A DNA stretch of 64,000 bases from Mycolicibacterium sp. YH-1. Its GTDB lineage: Bacteria; Actinomycetota; Actinomycetes; Mycobacteriales; Mycobacteriaceae. The stretch is from contig NZ_CP092915.1 of assembly GCF_022557175.1 (NCBI RefSeq), forward strand, positions 3,906,001-3,970,000, in the 5' to 3' direction. Shown piece by piece: positions 28,923 to 38,234 of the stretch (positions are counted from its first letter, which is position 1; every line of letters begins with the position of its first letter). The notes below the pieces were generated by a model. It was not told the DNA's origin. It made no database searches and saw nothing but the letters and a program-made list of their open reading frames with translations. Position numbers and translations under genes: made by a program.

Positions 28923-30190
28923 CCGACACCGCATCAGCCACCACCGCGCCCGCCGAGGCCGCGGAGTCCGTCGCTGAATTCGCCGCTCGTGCTCGGAGAT
29001 GGCTGGCCGAGAACATGCCACGCATCGACCCGGACAACCCGCCGTTCGCCGATCGCGGCGAGGAGGCTCCGTGGCAGCGCGCCCGCGAACTCCAGAAGCG
29101 GCTCCACGCAGGCGGTTTCGCCGGCATCTGCTTCCCCCGCGAGTACGGCGGGCTGGGGCTTCCGTTGGCCTACCAGCGGGCGTTCGACGTCGAGTCGCGC
29201 GGCTACGAGTTGCCAATCATTCTGAACACTCCGACGTTCACCATCTGTGCGGCCACCATCCTCGACACCGGAACCGAGGAGCAGAGGCGCGACCGCATCG
29301 GCGCGGCGATCCGGGGTGACGAGGTGCTGGTTCAGCTGCTGAGCGAACCGAGCGGCGGATCGGATCTGGCCGGTGTGATCACACGCGCCGACCGACGCGA
29401 TGACAAGTGGATCATCAACGGCGCCAAGACCTGGAGCACCAGCGCCTTCGCCGCCGACTACGGCCTGCTGCTAGCGCGCACTGACTGGACCGTGCCCAAG
29501 CACGAGGGACTGACGATGTTCCTGGTGCCCATCGACAGTCCCGGTATCACGATGCGCCGGATCAAGCAGGTCGACGGCGGCAATGAATTCTGTGAGGAGT
29601 TCTTCGACGACCTCGAACTCCCCGCCGACGCCGTCGTCGGTGAGGTGAACAAGGGCTGGGAAGTGGCCTCGCGGCAGATGTTCCACGAGCGCCGCGCGGT
29701 CGGCGGTGGTTCGGAGTTCGCCAGCGGGATTGGCCCGGAGGGCTCGAGCGATCAGCCCATCGACTACGTCGCTCTGCTGGCGGCCACCGGCCAGGCCGAT
29801 GACGACCGGGTCCGCGCGGACGCCGGACGCGCGCTGGTGCGCCGCACCGTGCAGGAGCAGCTGGTCGACCACGTCTACCACGGCGTCCTCGACGGTTCGC
29901 TGCCTCCCGCGGCGGGGTCGATCATCCGCATCACGCACGCCGAGACCATTCAGTTCGAGATGGACACCGCTGTGGCCATTTCCGGAAGCCGCGGTGTCGT
30001 CGACGACGGCACCGGGTTGTCCAGCTACGGCGACCGGTACCTGTCGCGCCAGGCCGCCTCGCTCGGTGGCGGCACCAATGAGATCGCGCGCAACATCATC
30101 GGCGAACGCATCCTGGGCTTCCCGCGTGAGCCCGCAGCTGACCGCGGCGTGCCGTTCAACCAGGTGAAACGCGGGTCAGGTCAGAGGTAG
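28919..30190 (+). CDS. Acyl-CoA dehydrogenase (long partner)
   Basis: 423 residues; ATG 28919 overlaps the upstream stop by 4 nt, so the two subunits are translated together. Visible family parts: FAGICFPREYGGLGLPLAYQRAF, VQLLSEPSGGSDLAGVITRADRRDDKWIINGAKTWSTSA and the C-terminal SLGGGTNEIARNIIGERILGFPRE. The residue matching the catalytic Glu of the YEGTNEI loop is Gly here, so the base must come from elsewhere, as in the FadE26-type and other steroid or short-chain enzymes. Likely an alpha2beta2 complex with the preceding protein. Confidence 0.9.
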   Translation: MTDTASATTAPAEAAESVAEFAARARRWLAENMPRIDPDNPPFADRGEEAPWQRARELQKRLHAGGFAGICFPREYGGLGLPLAYQRAFDVESRGYELPIILNTPTFTICAATILDTGTEEQRRDRIGAAIRGDEVLVQLLSEPSGGSDLAGVITRADRRDDKWIINGAKTWSTSAFAADYGLLLARTDWTVPKHEGLTMFLVPIDSPGITMRRIKQVDGGNEFCEEFFDDLELPADAVVGEVNKGWEVASRQMFHERRAVGGGSEFASGIGPEGSSDQPIDYVALLAATGQADDDRVRADAGRALVRRTVQEQLVDHVYHGVLDGSLPPAAGSIIRITHAETIQFEMDTAVAISGSRGVVDDGTGLSSYGDRYLSRQAASLGGGTNEIARNIIGERILGFPREPAADRGVPFNQVKRGSGQR

Positions 30191-30198
30191 CGCGGCGA

Positions 30199-30257
30199 GG
30201 GTCCGGGCGGCCTCGCATCGCCCGCTGCGCGCGAGGGTCGCGAAGCGGCCCGGACCC
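30199..30257. terminator. Branched hairpin between convergent genes
   Basis: GGGTCCGGGC (30199-30208) pairs with GCCCGGACCC (30248-30257), with an inner stem CCTCGC (30211-30216) / GCGAGG (30231-30236). Lies between the acyl-CoA dehydrogenase and BtpA genes and can serve both strands. Confidence 0.65.
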
Positions 30258-30263
30258 GTACAC

Positions 30264-31103
30264 CTAGCCCGTTACAGCGGCCGGTCGCGCGGCGAGACTG
30301 CTCCGGTAATCCTTGACCACGGCCATGAGGTCGGCGACCCGCTTCTGGTCGGCGCTGTTCTCGAAGATGCCATCCTTCTTGAAAGCTGTTCCCACGACGG
30401 CGCCGTCGGCGATCGCGAGCTGTTGCTCCGCGGTGTCGACGCGCATACCGGTGTTCACGAACACCGGGACGTCGCCGGCGTTGGCCTTGACTGTCGACAG
30501 CGCCGAGCTGTCAGTCGGGGCACCCGCCGTCAGCCCGGAGACCACCAGCGCGTCGGGCCGGGCATTGAACACCGTCGACCGGGTGATCGAGGCCAGGTCG
30601 CGGTCGGCGACATAGGCCGTCGCCTCGGGAACCACGTTGAACAGCAAGCGAACTCCGGTTGCGTCCACGCGCCGGCGGTGGCGTGCCGCCGCACCCACGT
30701 TGGTGTCCCACATACCGAAATCGCTCGCGTACACGCCCGTGAAGATCTCGCGGACGAACGAGGCCCCGGTCGCCGAGGCGAGGTCGATGGACGCAATCCC
30801 GTCCCAGAGGACGTTGGCGCCGTACGGAACTCGGATGTCGTCATGTATCTCACCGATCACCCGCGCCATCGCGATCGCGGTGATGGGCTCGGTCTTGGTG
30901 AGGTACGGCAGGCTGAACTCGTTGGAGATCAGGACTGCGTCAACACCACCCGACTGCAGCGCATCCAGATCGCGACGGGCGTCGTCGACGATCTTGCGCA
31001 TCCCACTCGCGGTGTCGTACGCGGGGTCGCCGGGCAGCGCCCCCAGGTGGAGCATCGCGATGATGGGCTTACTGACGCCGAACATCTCGTTCAACCACTG
31101 CAT
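30264..31103 (-). CDS. BtpA/SgcQ family protein
   Basis: 279 residues from ATG 31103. The motifs KPIIAMLHLGALPGDPAYD, DAVLISNEFSLPYL, VPYGANVLWDG and DALVVSGLTAGAPTD are those of the BtpA family (TIM-barrel-like), named for a photosystem-I biogenesis protein in cyanobacteria but mostly of unknown function in other bacteria, where SgcQ sits in a sugar operon. Here it is the last gene of a kinase-aldolase-BtpA operon, which argues for a role in sugar-phosphate metabolism. Confidence 0.85.
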   Translation of the reverse strand: MQWLNEMFGVSKPIIAMLHLGALPGDPAYDTASGMRKIVDDARRDLDALQSGGVDAVLISNEFSLPYLTKTEPITAIAMARVIGEIHDDIRVPYGANVLWDGIASIDLASATGASFVREIFTGVYASDFGMWDTNVGAAARHRRRVDATGVRLLFNVVPEATAYVADRDLASITRSTVFNARPDALVVSGLTAGAPTDSSALSTVKANAGDVPVFVNTGMRVDTAEQQLAIADGAVVGTAFKKDGIFENSADQKRVADLMAVVKDYRSSLAARPAAVTG

Positions 31104-31121
31104 TTTGGTGTTCCTCCTTGA

Positions 31122-31844
31122 TTAGGCGAGTTGCTGGACGGTGACGGTCTGCGTGTCGAGATGCACGCGACCTGCCTCAATGTCACCGGCCGTCTCACGA
31201 TCGAAAATGTGGTAAAGGGTGAGTTGCTCGGGTTCGTGGCCAAGTGCGATCACCTTCATCGCCTGGCGTGCGGCCTTCTCGATGACGGTCGCGGTGAACA
31301 GGGCATCCGCGATGTCGACACCGAGAGCAACAGCACCATGCCGCGACATCAGCGCGGCCTTGCTCTGCGCCCCAAGCGCCGCCACCATATTGGCGCCGAG
31401 CTCGTCCGACGCCACGATGCCGAACTTGCCGCAGCGGATCGGACCGAAGCCGGCCCGCGTGTAGGAATCGATTGTGGCCGTGGGGATATCGCGCTCTGCC
31501 GCAGCGAACACCTGCGAATCCTCTGCATGGGTGTGCACAATGGCGTTCACTTCGGGACGCGCGCGATAGATCGACAGGTGCATCGGCAGTTCTACAGTCG
31601 GATCCGTCATCGACTCGGGCTGCAGGTTGCCGTGCTCATCCACGATCGCGATGTCCTCGTACCGCACGTCCTTCCACGTCCTGATCGGAAGCCGGGCCGA
31701 GGGCGACGGCAACGCGTAGATCAGCCCGTTCTCACGGTCGAAGACCGAGATGTCGCCTGAATCCAGGCCTGTGGTGAGACCGAGATCCACCATCCGCCAG
31801 GCACCGTCCACGACGGCCACCCGGTACTCGTCTCGTATGCGCAT
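31122..31844 (-). CDS. Class II aldolase / adducin-family sugar-phosphate aldolase
   Basis: 240 residues from ATG 31844. Conserved pieces are GLDSGDISVF, ELPMHLSIYRARPEVNAIVHTHAEDSQVFAA (two zinc His) and SRHGAVALG (third His), with an acidic residue in ELPMHL as the catalytic acid or base. The family includes fuculose-1-phosphate and ribulose-type aldolases and cleaves a ketose-1-phosphate to DHAP and an aldehyde. It follows an FGGY kinase with a 32-nt gap, matching a kinase-then-aldolase pathway. Confidence 0.9.
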   Translation of the reverse strand: MRIRDEYRVAVVDGAWRMVDLGLTTGLDSGDISVFDRENGLIYALPSPSARLPIRTWKDVRYEDIAIVDEHGNLQPESMTDPTVELPMHLSIYRARPEVNAIVHTHAEDSQVFAAAERDIPTATIDSYTRAGFGPIRCGKFGIVASDELGANMVAALGAQSKAALMSRHGAVALGVDIADALFTATVIEKAARQAMKVIALGHEPEQLTLYHIFDRETAGDIEAGRVHLDTQTVTVQQLA

Positions 31845-31876
31845 TTCCCTCTCTTCCAGCGGGATCGGATTGCAAT

Positions 31877-33367
31877 TCAGGCGACCGGCCGGCGTTGAGC
31901 CAGCGCATGCGACACCGGAGCCAGAGCGTCACCCGTCTGCCGCCACAACCGATACGCCTCGTCGTAGACGCCAACCCGGTGCGGATCCGGGGTGAAGGTG
32001 GGGTCGATGCTCAGGAAGCGCGAGGAGTCGTCGACGGTCAGGTCCCCCGCCCCGACGCCGGCCAGGATCGCCGCACCGAGCGACGCTCCGGGATGGTCAC
32101 GCACGGGCAGCAACTCGGTGTTGAGCACGTCGGCGTGAATCTGTTTCCACAGTGTCGACTTGCTGCCGCCGTTGGTGACGCTGGCCTGCGCATTCAGGGT
32201 GATGCCTGCGCCGGTCATCGCCTCGACGTTGTGCCGGAATCCGAAGGCTATGGCTTCCAGCACGGCCCGGTACATATCGGCCCGAGTGTGTTGGAGTTCG
32301 AGACCGACGAACGCGCCGCGAAGTTCCGGGTCGTGAATCGGTGACTTCTCACCGAGGAAGTAGGGCAGACACAGCAGTGACGCGGGGCGGCGACCGGCGG
32401 CCTCCTCATCGAGCTCGGCGAGCGCCGTGCCGCCGATAAGTGTTTGGAACCAGCGGATCAGGCTGCCGCTGGTGGCCATGCACCCGTTGGGCAGCCACAC
32501 ACCGGGCCGCGGATGCGCGTCGAGGTAGAGCCGTTCATCGACGACCGGGGTGTCGCAGGCCGTCAGGATGTCGCCTGCGCCACCAAGCTTGATCAGCCAG
32601 TCGCCCGGACTGTCCACGCCCGCGGCATACGCCGACAGCACGTGGTCCGCACCGCCGACCACCAGCGCCGTTCGAGGGTCCAAACCGGTTTCGGCTGCGA
32701 GCTTTCCGGAGATGGTTCCGACCTTGGTACCCGGTCGCACCGGATTGCTGAGTAGGTCGCGGTTCAGTTTCGCGGCGTCGATTCCCGCGTCATAGGGCGC
32801 ACCGTCGATGGTGAACAGGCCAGATTCCAGCGCCCAGTTCTGCTCAACATGTACCGGCGCGCCAAGCGCAATCAGCAGGTAGTCATAGGAGCCAACGACA
32901 TGCTTTGTCCGAGAGAAGGCTTCGGGCTCGTGCCGACTGAGCCACATCAGGGTCGGAGCCACCGACTGCTGAGTGAGGGCCGAGCCTGTTCGCGCGAGCA
33001 TGTCCGAACCGTCGAGAACCGCTGACAGTTCCGTAATTTCGTCGGTCGCGCGGGCGTCGTTCTGAAGAATCGGGCGTCGCACCGGCGCTAGCTCAGAGTC
33101 CAGGCACACCACCGCTGGAACCATTCCCGTGGTGGCGATGGCAGCCACCGCGGCAGGGTCGACGCCGGAGTCGGCGAGAACCTGCTTGATACCGCTCACG
33201 GTGTTCCGAATCCACACCGCGGCGTCCGCCTCGGCATACGCCGGGCCCTCGGAGAACATCGGCGATTCGAAATTGGCCTGAGCCACGATCCCGTCGGTGC
33301 GCTCCAAGATGACGGTCTTGGTGCCGGTCGAGCCGACATCCACCCCGATGTAGTACGTGCGCGGCAA
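31877..33367 (-). CDS. FGGY carbohydrate kinase (xylulokinase-like)
   Basis: 496 residues starting at TTG 33367, supported by GGAGGG 7 nt upstream. The N-terminal YYIGVDVGSTGTKTVILE phosphate loop, LVVGGADHVLSAYAAGV and the C-terminal NGGSKSTLWKQIHADVLNTELLPVRDHPGASLGAAILAG are FGGY family signatures. It should phosphorylate a ketose or polyol using ATP. Sugar specificity cannot be read from sequence; the aldolase next door points to a ketose that becomes a 1-phosphate. First gene of the minus-strand sugar operon. Confidence 0.92.
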   Translation of the reverse strand: MPRTYYIGVDVGSTGTKTVILERTDGIVAQANFESPMFSEGPAYAEADAAVWIRNTVSGIKQVLADSGVDPAAVAAIATTGMVPAVVCLDSELAPVRRPILQNDARATDEITELSAVLDGSDMLARTGSALTQQSVAPTLMWLSRHEPEAFSRTKHVVGSYDYLLIALGAPVHVEQNWALESGLFTIDGAPYDAGIDAAKLNRDLLSNPVRPGTKVGTISGKLAAETGLDPRTALVVGGADHVLSAYAAGVDSPGDWLIKLGGAGDILTACDTPVVDERLYLDAHPRPGVWLPNGCMATSGSLIRWFQTLIGGTALAELDEEAAGRRPASLLCLPYFLGEKSPIHDPELRGAFVGLELQHTRADMYRAVLEAIAFGFRHNVEAMTGAGITLNAQASVTNGGSKSTLWKQIHADVLNTELLPVRDHPGASLGAAILAGVGAGDLTVDDSSRFLSIDPTFTPDPHRVGVYDEAYRLWRQTGDALAPVSHALAQRRPVA

Positions 33368-33481
33368 TGCACTGCCCTCCGCTTGCTCCTGGTGGCCTCA
33401 TGGCGAGGACCACCGCGTCGATCGACTTGAATGTTATTTAATCACAGTCGATTTGTCGAGTATTCACATTTCTATGCCGGG

Positions 33482-34240
33482 TCAGGTCTCGATGCGGAGC
33501 GCCGAGGAGTTTGCTGTCGGCCGAGTAACCCGGAGTCCAGCCTGCTCGGCGATGACGGCCCCGGCGGCCCAGTCGTACTCCGCCAGATCGGTCTCGACAT
33601 AGCCGTCAAGTGCACCTTCGGCCACCGCGCAAACCGCAAGCGCGGCCGACCCCAGCGCCCGCGAATCGGTGTAACCAGCCATCAAGTCCGCTGTCATCGC
33701 GAATTGCGACGCCCGGATCTCCTCCGAGTATGAGTAACCCATCCCGAGCAGCCTCGCCCCGGTCTCGCCCGTTGGGCCGGTCAGCCTGCGGACGCCGTCC
33801 TGATCGGCGAGCCAAGAACCACCACCAACGGAGCCGAAATAGGTCTTGTCCAGCGCGGGAGCCACCACCGCGCCGACGAGCCAGGTGCCGTCCGTGCCGA
33901 CGGCACCCACCGACGTGGCGTAGTAGGGAATCCGCCGGGTGAAGTTCGTGGTGCCGTCCAACGGATCGATCGACCAGCGCACTAGCGCCCCACCACCGTC
34001 GAACTCGGGAAGCTCCTCACCGGTCACCTGATCTGCAGGTCGTCGTGCCAGAAGCACGTCACGCACGGCACGTTCTGCAGCCACATCCACGTCGGTGACC
34101 AGGTTGCCCTGTTCGCCCTTGACGTCCACCCGCAGCGCGCCCCGCGCCCCGTCTTGGAGCACCGCCGCACCCGCGCGGGCCGCCGCCAACGCGACATCCA
34201 ACAGCTCGGCGATGTCCAAGGATTCCAAATTCGTTGCCAT
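33482..34240 (-). CDS. Inositol-monophosphatase family phosphatase
   Basis: 252 residues. The metal-binding signatures are GEELPEFDGGGALVRWSIDPLDGTTNFTRRIP and, near the C-terminus, YDWAAGAVIAEQAGLRVT. These enzymes remove phosphate from inositol-1-phosphate, histidinol phosphate or related polyol phosphates. ATG 34240 is chosen because GGAAGAAG precedes it; ATG 34252 lies upstream of that site. Divergent from the DeoR gene, and 114 nt ahead of the kinase on the same strand, so it probably belongs to the sugar island. Confidence 0.88.
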   Translation of the reverse strand: MATNLESLDIAELLDVALAAARAGAAVLQDGARGALRVDVKGEQGNLVTDVDVAAERAVRDVLLARRPADQVTGEELPEFDGGGALVRWSIDPLDGTTNFTRRIPYYATSVGAVGTDGTWLVGAVVAPALDKTYFGSVGGGSWLADQDGVRRLTGPTGETGARLLGMGYSYSEEIRASQFAMTADLMAGYTDSRALGSAALAVCAVAEGALDGYVETDLAEYDWAAGAVIAEQAGLRVTRPTANSSALRIET

Positions 34241-34374
34241 AACTTCTTCCATCGGTCGGCGGGTGTGTGTTAGACATTAACAACAGATGCGGTGGCTTGG
34301 CACACTATCGGACAGTTAAGGGGCCTCTTTGTGTTAACGGATCACACCTCGATGGCTGGATCAGGTCCGGAGTC

Positions 34375-35139
34375 GTGAACGTCGAGGAGCGGCGAGCGCG
34401 CATCCAACAGCGCCTGATCTCCGAGGGTGAAGTCGACTACGCAACCCTGGCCACGATGCTCGACGTGTCGGAGATGACGATCCGTCGCGACATCGAAGTG
34501 CTCGAGTCCCAGGGCGTGGTCCGCCGGGTCATCGGCGGCGCGATCTCGTTCAACGGTAAATCTGAGGAACCGGCCTTCGAGGCCCGCGTCGAGCAGGCCG
34601 CACACGAGAAGGCCCATATCGCCAAAGCCGCGGTGACCCTGCTGGGGCGCCATGAGACCGTCATCCTCGACAGCGGCAGTACGGCGCTGGCCGTCGCTCG
34701 AGTCATCCGGGGACGCGACCTCGGCCTAACGGTCATCACGCCGAGCATGCTGGCCGCACTCGAACTCGTCGACGAGCCGAACACCACGATCTACCTGACC
34801 GGCGGTCGTCTCCGCCCGGGAGAGTTGAGCCTCATCGGCGCAGACGCCGAGGCGACCTACCGGCGCTACAACTGCGACACCTATGTGATGGGCGTGGCTG
34901 GCGTGGACGCCAAGCGCGGGCTGACCGACTATCACGGCGAGGAAAGCAACGTGAAGCGCACCGCGATGGAGTCGGCGGACCGGGTGATCCTCGTGGTCGA
35001 CTCCCTCAAGCTCGGCCGCGTTCAGTTGGTGAACATCGCACCCCTCGCAGCGGCTCACACCATCGTCACCGACGGGCCCTCCGATCATCCCGTGCTGGAG
35101 GCCGCACGTCAGCAGGGCGTCGAGGTCGTGCTCTGTTGA
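34375..35139 (+). CDS. DeoR-family sugar-responsive regulator
   Basis: 254 residues. The winged helix (RRARIQQRLISEGEVDYATLATMLDVSEMTIRRDIEVLESQGVVRRVIGGA) and the DeoR phosphosugar-sensing domain (ILDSGSTALAVAR, LTGGRLRPGELSLIG, VMGVAGVDAKRGLTDY) are clear. GTG 34375 is preferred over the longer frame to 34267 because the extra part lies in the divergent promoter. It probably represses the IMPase-kinase-aldolase-BtpA side and the SDR-ABC-isomerase side until a sugar phosphate binds. Confidence 0.9.
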   Translation: MNVEERRARIQQRLISEGEVDYATLATMLDVSEMTIRRDIEVLESQGVVRRVIGGAISFNGKSEEPAFEARVEQAAHEKAHIAKAAVTLLGRHETVILDSGSTALAVARVIRGRDLGLTVITPSMLAALELVDEPNTTIYLTGGRLRPGELSLIGADAEATYRRYNCDTYVMGVAGVDAKRGLTDYHGEESNVKRTAMESADRVILVVDSLKLGRVQLVNIAPLAAAHTIVTDGPSDHPVLEAARQQGVEVVLC

Positions 35140-35188
35140 CCATCGCCGGCCGTGTACGCGCAAACCACCAACCAAGTAGAGGAAGGCA

Positions 35189-35962
35189 ATGACGAAAACC
35201 GTAGTAGTCACCGGAGCCGGGTCAGGCATCGGCAAGGCAATGGTGACCGAGCTGGCCAAGCGCGACTGGCGTGTGGTGGTCACCGATGTCGACCCCGACG
35301 CGGCCCGGGACAGTTGTGCGAGCCTCGACCGCAGCAGCGGCCAGGAACACGAACACGCCAAGCTCGATGTCACGAGTCCCGAGGACGCCGCGCGGGTCGC
35401 CGAGGACGTCGCCGATCGGCTCGGGCTCGATGCCTGGGTCAGCAACGCCGGAATCTCGTTCATGCAGTCATTTCTCGACATGCCGCTGGACCGCGTCGAC
35501 CGTACATTCGAGGTCAACCTCAAGGGCGTGTTCGTCTGTGGACAGGCCGCCGCGCGGGCCATGGTGCGCACCGGAAAGAAGGGCGCGATCGTCAACACCG
35601 CGTCGATGGCCGGTAAGGCGGGCAACGTGCCCTACCTCGCCGACTACGTCGCATCGAAGTTCGGGGTCGTCGGCCTGACCCAGGCCATGGCCCATGAGCT
35701 CGCCGCCCACGGCATCACCGTCAACAGCATCTGTCCCGGCTTCGTCGCGACGCCCATGCAGGAACGCGAACTCGAGTGGGAGGCCTCGCTGCGCGGGTGC
35801 ACGCCCGAGGAGGTCAAGCAGATGTGGATCGCCGCCACACCGCTCGGGCGCCTCGAACTGCCCGAGGACATCGCCAAGGCCGTGGCGTTCCTGGTCTCCG
35901 ACGACGCCGGGTTCATCACCGGGGAGGCTCTCGCCGTCAACGGCGGCGCATACATGGACTGA
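35189..35962 (+). CDS. Short-chain dehydrogenase (polyol/sugar type)
   Basis: 257 residues from ATG 35189. The NAD(P) motif VVVTGAGSGIGKA, NAG (VSNAGISF), catalytic Ser and YVASK, and the C-terminal FVATPMQERELEWE and DAGFITGEALAVNGGAYMD form a complete classical SDR. It lies behind the DeoR gene and before the ABC importer, so oxidation of an imported polyol to a ketose is the natural reading. Substrate not determinable. Confidence 0.9.
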   Translation: MTKTVVVTGAGSGIGKAMVTELAKRDWRVVVTDVDPDAARDSCASLDRSSGQEHEHAKLDVTSPEDAARVAEDVADRLGLDAWVSNAGISFMQSFLDMPLDRVDRTFEVNLKGVFVCGQAAARAMVRTGKKGAIVNTASMAGKAGNVPYLADYVASKFGVVGLTQAMAHELAAHGITVNSICPGFVATPMQERELEWEASLRGCTPEEVKQMWIAATPLGRLELPEDIAKAVAFLVSDDAGFITGEALAVNGGAYMD

Positions 35963-36007
35963 CGCCGTCAGGTCCGTCACACAACAACGAACAGATTGGA
36001 ATCTGCT

Positions 36008-37303
36008 ATGTCGATCAAGAGGTGGGGCGCCGTTGCCTCAGCCCTGTTGGGGACGGTGGTGTTGACACTCGCAGGCTGCTCGAGCCCCAGCGAGAGCAAC
36101 AGCGGCACCGGCGCCGGAGACATCCCGTCCGACACCAAGGGCACCGTGCGGATCCTCATGGAGGACGAGCACGACACCGAGGTCGTCGAGGGCCTGCTCG
36201 ACGGTTTCAAGAAGGCCTATCCCAACATCAATCTCGACATCGAGAAGCTCGCCTACGACTCGATGCGCGACAAGCTGGTGGCGTCGTTCCAGTCGCCGCA
36301 GCCGACCTACGACTTGATCATGGTCGACAACCCGTGGATGGACGACTTCGTCGATGCCGGCTTCCTGCAACCGCTTCAGGACCGCATCAACACGACAACG
36401 GACTATGACTACGACGACTTCTACCAGTCGATGCGCGACATCACCGAGGTAGACGGGGTCGCCTACGGCGTGCCGATGTACAACTACGGCATGGGGTACA
36501 TCTACCGAGATGACCTCCTGCAGCAGACCGGCCTGCCGGTTCCGACCACACTGGACGAACTCGTCACCACAGTCGACAAGCTCACGACACCTGAACATGC
36601 CGGGATCGCGCACAGCCCGCAGCGGGGCTACAAGATCCTCGAAGAATGGTCGAACTGGCTGCTGGCGGCCGGCGGGCACATGTTCGACAAGGACGGCAAG
36701 CCGACCATCAACACGCCCGAGGCGCATCGCGCACTCGAGGTCTACATCGAGACACTGAAGAAGAACTCGCCCCCCAACAGCGCAAACTGGGCCCAGGACG
36801 AGACGATTCGCTCACTGTCCACCGGTGGCTCCGCCTCGATCGTGGGCTACAACTGGCTGCTGTCGAGCCTGAACAAGTCCGACGACGGCGCGCTGCGCGG
36901 CAAGTTCGCACTGGCCCCGATGCCGGGCGGACGCAGCTCGCTGGGACTGTGGTCGTGGGCCATCCCGGCCAACTCGGGCGACTCGGACGCCGCGTGGGCC
37001 TTCACCTCCTGGGTGACGTCCAAGGACGTCGAGAAGGAGCGCGTGATCGCCGGCGGCGCACCGATCCGCCAAAGCGCGGTCAACGATCCCGAGGTGCGTA
37101 GCAAGGGTCTTGGCGAGGGCTACTTCACGGCCCTCAACGAAATCCTCGCCAACTCCGAGCCAATCGCGCAGGGAGCAAACGCCGAACAGCTGATCCAGGA
37201 AGTCGGAACCCAGCTCAACGAAGCAGTCATCGGAGCCAAGAGCATTGATCAGGCTCTGGCCGACGCACAGACTGCTGCCGAGGAAATCTCGGGTCGCAAG
37301 TAG
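36008..37303 (+). CDS. ABC sugar importer, solute-binding lipoprotein
   Basis: 431 residues. ATG 36008 begins MSIKRWGAVASALLGTVVLTLAGC, a lipoprotein signal with lipobox LAGC. The mature protein has the extracellular sugar-binding fold (GTVRILMEDEHDTEVVEGLLDGFKKAYPNINLDIEKL, then PTYDLIMVDNPWMDDFVDAGFLQPL). As a family-1 binding protein it delivers a sugar or polyol to the two permeases encoded just downstream. A strong hairpin separates it from the first permease. Confidence 0.93.
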   Translation: MSIKRWGAVASALLGTVVLTLAGCSSPSESNSGTGAGDIPSDTKGTVRILMEDEHDTEVVEGLLDGFKKAYPNINLDIEKLAYDSMRDKLVASFQSPQPTYDLIMVDNPWMDDFVDAGFLQPLQDRINTTTDYDYDDFYQSMRDITEVDGVAYGVPMYNYGMGYIYRDDLLQQTGLPVPTTLDELVTTVDKLTTPEHAGIAHSPQRGYKILEEWSNWLLAAGGHMFDKDGKPTINTPEAHRALEVYIETLKKNSPPNSANWAQDETIRSLSTGGSASIVGYNWLLSSLNKSDDGALRGKFALAPMPGGRSSLGLWSWAIPANSGDSDAAWAFTSWVTSKDVEKERVIAGGAPIRQSAVNDPEVRSKGLGEGYFTALNEILANSEPIAQGANAEQLIQEVGTQLNEAVIGAKSIDQALADAQTAAEEISGRK

Positions 37304-37313
37304 CGGCCCGGTT

Positions 37314-37358
37314 CTCCGGGGCCGGCGCACCCCCTCCCCCCTCACGCCGGCCCCGGAG
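37314..37358 (+). terminator. Intra-operon hairpin between binding protein and permease
   Basis: CTCCGGGGCCGGCG (37314-37327) and CGCCGGCCCCGGAG (37345-37358) are exact complements with a 17-nt pyrimidine-rich loop. Such a structure normally raises binding-protein mRNA over permease mRNA by attenuation or by blocking 3-prime decay. Confidence 0.75.
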
Positions 37359-37385
37359 GACACACCTACACAGGGACACTCGTAC

Positions 37386-38234
37386 ATGAAGACCTTCCGT
37401 TACGGCATGCTGGCGCCGTTCGCCGCGGTGTTCGTCATCGCCATCGGCTTCCCGCTGCTGTACGCGCTGTACCTGAGCGTCACGGACCGAAAGCTCACGT
37501 CGCAGAAGCCTCCGAACTTCGTGGGCGCCGACAACTACACGACAGCGCTGGGCGGCCACTTCCTGTCCTCGCTGGGCACCACTTCGATCTACGTCGTCAT
37601 CGCGGTCGCGGTTGAGTTCGTGCTCGCGCTGATGATCGCGCTGGCGCTGCAACGCCAGCGGTGGATGAAGGATCTCACCCGTTCGGTGTTGCTGATCCCC
37701 ATGTTCATCACCCCGATCGCGGTCGCGCTGGTGTTCCGGTTCCTGCTCAACAGCCAGCTTGGCCCAGTGCCGCACACCCTTTCGGTGTTCGGCATCGACA
37801 TTGATTTCTTCGGATCCGGAGTCGCGCTCTACACACTCGTCGCCATCGACGTGTGGCAGTGGACTCCGTTCCTGGTGCTGCTCATCCTGGCGGGCCTCGA
37901 ATCGATGCCCAAGCAGCCACTGGAGGCGGCCAGGGTGGACGGTGCGTCGAGCATTTACACGCTTTTCCGCGTGACGCTTCCGCTGCTGTCCCCCGTGCTG
38001 ACCGTCGCGATCATGCTGCGTGCCCTCGACGCGCTCAAGGTGTTCGAGTACGTATACGCAACGACCCGCGGCGGCCCCGGCACACAGACCGAGACGCTGC
38101 AATACCTCATGTACCAGACCGGAATTCAGTTCTTCCGGCTTGGCGAGGCGAGCGCGATCGCCTGCATGATGCTCGCACTGGTGCTGGCCATCGTCATCAT
38201 CGTCTACCGCCGGATGGAGAAGGTGGCCTCATGA
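37386..38234 (+). CDS. ABC sugar importer, permease 1 (MalF-like)
   Basis: 282 residues from ATG 37386. Six hydrophobic segments are visible, for example MLAPFAAVFVIAIGFPLLYALYLSV and YVVIAVAVEFVLALMIALAL. The cytoplasmic EAA motif reads EAARVDGASSIYTLFRVTLPLLSPVL. The protein forms the import channel together with the next permease; the ATPase is encoded after that. Coupled to permease 2 by a 4-nt overlap. Confidence 0.93.
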   Translation: MKTFRYGMLAPFAAVFVIAIGFPLLYALYLSVTDRKLTSQKPPNFVGADNYTTALGGHFLSSLGTTSIYVVIAVAVEFVLALMIALALQRQRWMKDLTRSVLLIPMFITPIAVALVFRFLLNSQLGPVPHTLSVFGIDIDFFGSGVALYTLVAIDVWQWTPFLVLLILAGLESMPKQPLEAARVDGASSIYTLFRVTLPLLSPVLTVAIMLRALDALKVFEYVYATTRGGPGTQTETLQYLMYQTGIQFFRLGEASAIACMMLALVLAIVIIVYRRMEKVAS

